The position numbers were made by a program, and so were the translations under genes. A DNA stretch of 10,128 nucleotides from Altererythrobacter sp. (GTDB taxonomy: Bacteria > Pseudomonadota > Alphaproteobacteria > Sphingomonadales > Sphingomonadaceae), in assembly GCA_011524425.1 (NCBI GenBank), contig WTKI01000066.1:1-10128 (forward strand), given 5' to 3'. The notes below the pieces were generated by a model. The model made no database searches and was not told the origin of the DNA. It saw only the letters and a list, made by a program, of their open reading frames with translations. Shown one piece after another: positions 6,291 through 10,128 of the stretch. Numbering within the stretch: position 1 is the stretch's first letter; every line of letters begins with the position of its first letter.

Positions 6291-7511
6291 ATGCAAAAAA
6301 TTCAGGTGAAGAACCCCGTCGTCGAGCTCGACGGTGACGAGATGACAAAGATCATTTGGCAGTGGATCCGTGAACGGCTGATCCTGCCCTATCTCGATGT
6401 TGATCTTAAATACTATGATCTGTCCATCGAAAAGCGCGACGAGACAGACGATCAGATCACTATCGACGCAGCCAACGCGATCAAGGAATTCGGTGTCGGC
6501 GTGAAATGCGCAACCATCACACCTGATGAGGCACGCGTTGAAGAGTTCAATCTGAAGCACATGTGGCGCAGCCCTAACGGGACGATCCGCAATATCCTTG
6601 GCGGTGTGGTGTTCCGTGAACCGATCGTAATCGACAATGTGCCTCGCCTCGTTCCGGGCTGGACAGATCCGATTGTGGTTGGACGTCACGCATTTGGTGA
6701 CCAGTACCGCGCAACAGATACGCTGATCCCTGGCGCCGGTAAGTTGCGCCTCGTGTTTGAAGGCGTTGACGGCGAGAAAATCGATCTCGACGTCTATGAA
6801 TTCCAGTCCTCCGGCGTCGCTATGGCGATGTACAATCTGGACGACTCGATCCGCGATTTCGCGCGGGCCTGTATGAACTATGGCCTCGACCGCAAATGGC
6901 CGGTTTACCTTTCTACCAAGAATACCATCATGAAGAAGTATGATGGCCGCTTCAAAGATCTGTTCGAAGAGGTTTTCGAAAACGAGTTCAAAGCCAAGTT
7001 CGAAGAAGCCGGCATAACTTATGAGCACCGCTTGATCGACGATATGGTCGCAGCGGCTCTTAAGTGGAACGGCAAGTTCGTCTGGGCCTGTAAGAACTAT
7101 GACGGTGACGTGCAGTCAGATACCGTTGCACAAGGGTTTGGCTCGCTTGGCCTGATGACGTCGGTGCTGATGACGCCAGACGGCAAAACAGTTGAAGCTG
7201 AAGCGGCCCACGGCACTGTGACCCGCCACTATCGCCAACACCAGCAGGGCAAGGCGACGAGCACCAACCCGATTGCATCGATCTTCGCGTGGACGCGCGG
7301 CTTGATGTATCGCGGCAAATTTGATGACACGCCTGATGTGGTGCGCTTTGCCGAAACGCTTGAGCGGGTCTGCATTGAAACGGTTGAGAAAGGTCAGATG
7401 ACCAAAGACCTCGCATTGCTTATCGGTCCAAACCAGAACTGGTTGACCACAGAGCAATTCTTCGAGGCTATCGTGACTAACCTCGAGACAGAGATGCAAA
7501 GCTGGTCTTAA
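6291..7511 (+). CDS. icd: NADP-dependent isocitrate dehydrogenase (homodimeric, eukaryotic-like type)
   Basis: This 406-residue enzyme oxidatively decarboxylates isocitrate to 2-oxoglutarate, forming NADPH, in the TCA cycle. It is of the subfamily shared with mitochondrial and cytosolic eukaryotic enzymes rather than the Escherichia coli type. Substrate residues line up with human IDH1: S94 and N96 in the WRSPNGTIR segment (92-100), R100, R109, R132 ([12 protein letters not shown]), Y139 and K210. Metal aspartates are D250, D273 and D277 (IDDMVA and YDGDVQSD). The cofactor region [13 protein letters not shown] at 308-320 carries R312 and H313, the NADP-type determinants. [15 protein letters not shown] at 324-338 is present. 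The length is normal and all catalytic residues are kept. AGGG at 6282-6285 lies five bases before the start ATG. The gene appears monocistronic, between the tRNA terminator and its own terminator. Confidence 0.98.
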   Translation: MQKIQVKNPVVELDGDEMTKIIWQWIRERLILPYLDVDLKYYDLSIEKRDETDDQITIDAANAIKEFGVGVKCATITPDEARVEEFNLKHMWRSPNGTIRNILGGVVFREPIVIDNVPRLVPGWTDPIVVGRHAFGDQYRATDTLIPGAGKLRLVFEGVDGEKIDLDVYEFQSSGVAMAMYNLDDSIRDFARACMNYGLDRKWPVYLSTKNTIMKKYDGRFKDLFEEVFENEFKAKFEEAGITYEHRLIDDMVAAALKWNGKFVWACKNYDGDVQSDTVAQGFGSLGLMTSVLMTPDGKTVEAEAAHGTVTRHYRQHQQGKATSTNPIASIFAWTRGLMYRGKFDDTPDVVRFAETLERVCIETVEKGQMTKDLALLIGPNQNWLTTEQFFEAIVTNLETEMQSWS

Positions 7512-7561
7512 ACCTGGCCTGAGACCGCGAGAGCTTACAATCGCTCTTAACGGAATAAAAA

Positions 7562-7599
7562 ATGCGGCTCGCCATACTTCGGTATTGGCGGGCCGTTTT
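7562..7599 (+). terminator. Rho-independent terminator after icd, UUCG-capped
   Basis: A long stem of about 13 bp (7565-7577 with 7582-7595, one bulged T and one G-U pair) is closed by a TTCG tetraloop between C and G, the extra-stable cUUCGg form. TTTT (7596-7599) follows, with a further AATGC/GCATT outer complementarity. A short hairpin, AGAGC (7530-7534) with GCTCT (7543-7547), precedes it. Confidence 0.88.
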
Positions 7600-7640
7600 G
7601 CATTTGAAGTCAGCTAAGACAATTTGCCTGTAGCCTTAAC

Positions 7641-7652
7641 GCTTGGCCAAGC
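7641..7652. promoter_or_regulatory. Perfect 12-bp palindrome upstream of the antiporter gene
   Basis: GCTTGGCCAAGC reads the same on both strands and ends 12 bases before the annotated start. A TATATC element at 7653-7658 adjoins it and could be a -10 box. The palindrome could be an operator or simply chance; no T-run follows, so it is not a terminator. Confidence 0.25.
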
Positions 7653-7664
7653 TATATCTGAGGA

Positions 7665-9431
7665 GTGGCAGGCGAACTTTCCTTTTCCCCCGTAATGTCT
7701 GATGCGCTTGTGATCTTAGGCGCAGCCGGCCTCGTTATCCCGATTTTCGCCCGCTTCAAGATTACACCCATCATCGGTTTCATCCTGATCGGTATCGCTG
7801 TTGGACCCTACGGCTTAGGGACGCTCGTTTACGAGGTTCCTTGGCTTTCCTATGTCACGATCTCCGATCCAGAGCGTCTTACGCCTTTTGCTGACTTTGG
7901 GATTATATTGCTCTTGTTTGCGATAGGCCTGGAGCTCTCTTTTAACAGGCTTTGGCAATTGCGACGCCTTGTGTTCGGCCTTGGCGCGATGGAGCTTTTG
8001 ATCATAGGCTCCTCTCTGGCCATCGTGCTGTCGATGATGGGGCAGTATTGGACTGGCGCGCTTGCGTTGGGCTTTGCCTTGGCATTTTCCTCTACAGCGA
8101 TCGTCTTGCCAATTGCGGGAACATCAACGCCTGTGGGCAGAGCGGCTTTGTCCATGCTCCTGTTTGAAGATATAATGATCGTGCCGATCGTCTTCATTCT
8201 TGGCGCGATGGGCCCAGCTGCAGCCAATGAAGGCTGGGAAGGCATGGTCGAAGTACTGTGGCAGGGCGGGCTTGTCATCGCTGCGCTATTGATCCTTGGC
8301 CGGTTTGCTCTTCCAAGGCTGTTTGCACAGGCTGCTCGAACAAAGAGTCCTGAACTCTTCCTAGCAGCGTCTTTGCTTGTCGTTATTGGCGCCAGCCTCG
8401 CCACTGCTGCGACAGGGCTCTCTCCGATCGTGGGGGCCCTGATTGCTGGCTTGTTGATCGCGGAGACGGAGTATCACGGCGAAGTCGAGAGCATCATGGA
8501 GCCGTTCAAAGGCCTCGCTTTGGGCATTTTCCTGATCACCGTCGGCATGAGCATCGATCTTACCACCATTTGGCGCAATCTCGGCTCCGTTGTCTTTGCG
8601 GTAGTAGGCGTGTTGGTATTCAAGGCGCTGGTCACCGGAGTCCTGCTGCGCATGATGGGCGCCAGGCGCAGTACAGCGGCAGAAACCGGTGTCTTGATGG
8701 CAAGCCCAAGCGAAACAACGCTGATTGTTCTCGCTGCCGCAGGCTCAGCCATGCTCATCCAACCTGGCACAGCACAGTTCTGGCAGATCGTAACCGCAAT
8801 CGGACTTACAATCACGCCCGTCCTAGCCAAGCTTGGACGGGTGGTTGCGCGCCGGATCGAGCCTTTGCCGGAATTGCCAGAGGGTGACCAAACACAGCCT
8901 CGCACTATCATCATTGGCATAGGCCGAGTGGGCCGATTGATCGGCAAGATGCTTGACGCCCATGATCAACCTTATGTCGCGATCGATTCCGATGCCGACT
9001 TAATCGCGAAGGCAAACCGGGACGGATACCGCGCAGTCTTTGGCGATGCCGCCCGTGGTGATGCGCTGTCGCGCCTTGGCATAGAGCGCGCGCCTGCTGT
9101 CGTTCTGACGATGGACGAACCAGTTTTGGCCCAGCGGATCGTATCCAAATTGCGCAAGGAATACCCAGAACTGCTGATCGTTGCTCGTGCGCGCGATACA
9201 GAACATGCCGCTTTGCTTTACCGTTCTGGCGCGAGCCATGCTGTGCCTGAAACGCTGGAGAGCTCCTTGCAACTCTCCGAAGCGGTGTTGGTCGATATCG
9301 GCGTGGCGATGGGACCAGTCATCGCATCGATCCATGCCAAGCGGGACGAGTTTCGCGAGAAGCTAGAGCGCGAGGGCGAGCTCGATCACCGGCCGAAATT
9401 GCGCACATCTGGCAAAGAGAACCCTGCCTAA
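7665..9431 (+). CDS. CPA2-family monovalent cation:proton antiporter with TrkA-N domain (KefB/KefC type)
   Basis: This 588-residue inner-membrane protein is an exchanger, probably of potassium or sodium for protons. The membrane half (about 12-395) is a run of hydrophobic helices with family motifs: FGIILLLFAIGLELS at 78-92, SSTAIVLPI at 142-150, LLFEDIMIVPI at 165-175 and EPFKGLALGIFLITVGMSID at 279-298. The C-terminal part has a Rossmann RCK/TrkA-N domain: IIIGIGRVG at 415-423, the acidic end of strand 2 at D441-D443, FGDA at 459-462 and RARD at 508-511. E. coli KefC has Gln-Asp in the core helix where this protein has E168-D169. No kefF/kefG-type ancillary gene is adjacent. The start is uncertain: a stop at 7659-7661 limits it, the GTG at 7665 overlaps the GAGGAG, and the ATG at 7695 (578 residues) has that GAGGAG 29 bases away. 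The ion and ligand specificity cannot be read from sequence. Confidence 0.93.
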   Translation: MAGELSFSPVMSDALVILGAAGLVIPIFARFKITPIIGFILIGIAVGPYGLGTLVYEVPWLSYVTISDPERLTPFADFGIILLLFAIGLELSFNRLWQLRRLVFGLGAMELLIIGSSLAIVLSMMGQYWTGALALGFALAFSSTAIVLPIAGTSTPVGRAALSMLLFEDIMIVPIVFILGAMGPAAANEGWEGMVEVLWQGGLVIAALLILGRFALPRLFAQAARTKSPELFLAASLLVVIGASLATAATGLSPIVGALIAGLLIAETEYHGEVESIMEPFKGLALGIFLITVGMSIDLTTIWRNLGSVVFAVVGVLVFKALVTGVLLRMMGARRSTAAETGVLMASPSETTLIVLAAAGSAMLIQPGTAQFWQIVTAIGLTITPVLAKLGRVVARRIEPLPELPEGDQTQPRTIIIGIGRVGRLIGKMLDAHDQPYVAIDSDADLIAKANRDGYRAVFGDAARGDALSRLGIERAPAVVLTMDEPVLAQRIVSKLRKEYPELLIVARARDTEHAALLYRSGASHAVPETLESSLQLSEAVLVDIGVAMGPVIASIHAKRDEFREKLEREGELDHRPKLRTSGKENPA

Positions 9432-9462
9432 AACGTGGATACTGCGGTGTCTGCTTGCCGCT

Positions 9463-10128
9463 TTATGCATTGGCCTTCGTGAGAATTTCCCGCACAGCCT
9501 CCAGAGCTGCGTCAGCCTTACTCCCATCTGGACCGCCACCCTGGGCCATGTCAGCGCGGCCACCGCCGCCCTTGCCTCCCAAAGCTTCGACACCTGCGCG
9601 CACAAGAGCTACAGCATCGAACCTGTCGGTTAGATCCTCAGTAACGGCCACAGCAAAGGCCGCCTTACCCTCGTTAACTGCAACTGCCGCAGCAACACCG
9701 GAACCAAGTCGAGCCTTGGCCTCATCCAGCAATGGCCGAAGCTCCTTAGGGCTTAGTCCATCAAGGACTTGTCCGCTAAACTTAACACCGGCAATGTCTT
9801 CATCAGCAGATGCGGCGGGGCCGCCGGGACTTCCCCCCATTGCGAGCGCTTTCTTCGCTTCCGCCAGCTCCTTCTCGAGACGTTTGCGATCTGCCATCAA
9901 GGCTTCGATCCGCTCAGGAACGTCTTCGGGAGCGGCCCTTATCGAGCCCGCAGCCTGCTTCAACGCTTCTTCACGATGCACCAGCCATTGCCGCGCTGCT
10001 TCACCGGTCAGAGCCTCAATCCGGCGCACACCCGAGCTGACCGCGCCTTCCGATACGATCCGGAACACCCCGATGTCGCCAGTCGCTTTAACATGTGTCC
10101 CGCCGCAAAGTTCGACGGAGTAATTGCG
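9463..10128 (-). CDS. alaS: Alanyl-tRNA synthetase, C-terminal part (5' end outside window)
   Basis: This is the last 221 codons of alanyl-tRNA synthetase, which charges tRNA-Ala in the cytosol; the gene runs in from the right edge. The visible sequence starts within the editing domain at YSVELCGGTHV, whose Cys and His belong to the zinc/editing site, followed by TGDIG and FRIVSEGAVSSGVRRIEALTG. A coiled-coil linker follows (about residues 45-100 of the visible part), then the C-Ala domain with the glycine-rich GGKGGGGRADMAQGGG near its end. The frame is continuous across an internal GTG at 10066-10068, which is not the start. The catalytic core and most of the editing domain lie beyond the window. 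It converges with the antiporter gene, leaving only 31 bases between the two stops, with no clear terminator in that gap. Confidence 0.97.
   Translation of the reverse strand, partial: RNYSVELCGGTHVKATGDIGVFRIVSEGAVSSGVRRIEALTGEAARQWLVHREEALKQAAGSIRAAPEDVPERIEALMADRKRLEKELAEAKKALAMGGSPGGPAASADEDIAGVKFSGQVLDGLSPKELRPLLDEAKARLGSGVAAAVAVNEGKAAFAVAVTEDLTDRFDAVALVRAGVEALGGKGGGGRADMAQGGGPDGSKADAALEAVREILTKANA

Noticed and set aside
6267..7028. A 253-codon open frame on the minus strand opposite icd
   Set aside because: It lies entirely antisense to a clear isocitrate dehydrogenase gene, has no recognisable domain, and is explained by codon bias of the true gene.
9446..9462. Short GC inverted repeat between the antiporter and alaS stops as a bidirectional terminator
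   Set aside because: It has a four-base stem and no T-tract in either direction.
9463..10068. alaS segment as a complete 201-residue gene starting at 10068
   Set aside because: The frame continues upstream through the CGGTH editing motif to the window edge, so that GTG is an internal valine codon.

Overview
The window looks like an ordinary chromosomal segment of an alphaproteobacterium, most likely a sphingomonad of the Erythrobacteraceae type. The pointers are a CpdR-type cell-cycle response regulator, a eukaryotic-style homodimeric NADP isocitrate dehydrogenase, a SapC-family protein, a KefB/C-type antiporter, moderate GC, and a DEAD-box helicase resembling alphaproteobacterial RhlE-like proteins. 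The taxonomic call rests on protein character and was not confirmed by a search.

Layout. At the left edge, on the minus strand, lies the N-terminal two thirds or more of a DEAD-box RNA helicase (1-988), cut by the window. Behind it, also on the minus strand, is a small exported protein of unknown function with four cysteines (1134-1718). A divergent gap of about 200 bases, in which I see no convincing promoter, separates it from two plus-strand genes: an FAD-linked 2-hydroxyacid dehydrogenase (1917-3344) and a SapC-family protein (3469-4266). The gap after sapC holds a promoter-like element, two hairpins with C/U-rich anti-Shine-Dalgarno-like stretches, and a textbook intrinsic terminator (4403-4435). 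I read this as a probable unannotated small RNA of about 105 nt (around 4331-4435), the most interesting item here.

The minus-strand N-formylglutamate amidohydrolase (4490-5446) is divergent from cpdR (5542-5937). A tRNA-Val(GAC) with encoded CCA (6052-6126) and its own terminator follow. Next come icd with a UUCG-capped terminator (6291-7511, 7562-7599), a CPA2 cation/proton antiporter with a TrkA-N domain (7665-9431), and, converging from the right edge, the C-terminal third or so of alanyl-tRNA synthetase (9463-10128, minus).

Functionally this is mostly core housekeeping: RNA remodelling, the TCA cycle, glutamate/2-oxoglutarate-linked catabolism, cell-cycle proteolysis control, ion homeostasis and translation. 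Three genes touch the 2-oxoglutarate/glutamate node (the FAD dehydrogenase if it acts on D-2-hydroxyglutarate, N-formylglutamate hydrolase and isocitrate dehydrogenase), but they are separately transcribed, so I do not claim a pathway island. I see no phage genes, insertion sequences, CRISPR arrays or toxin-antitoxin pairs.
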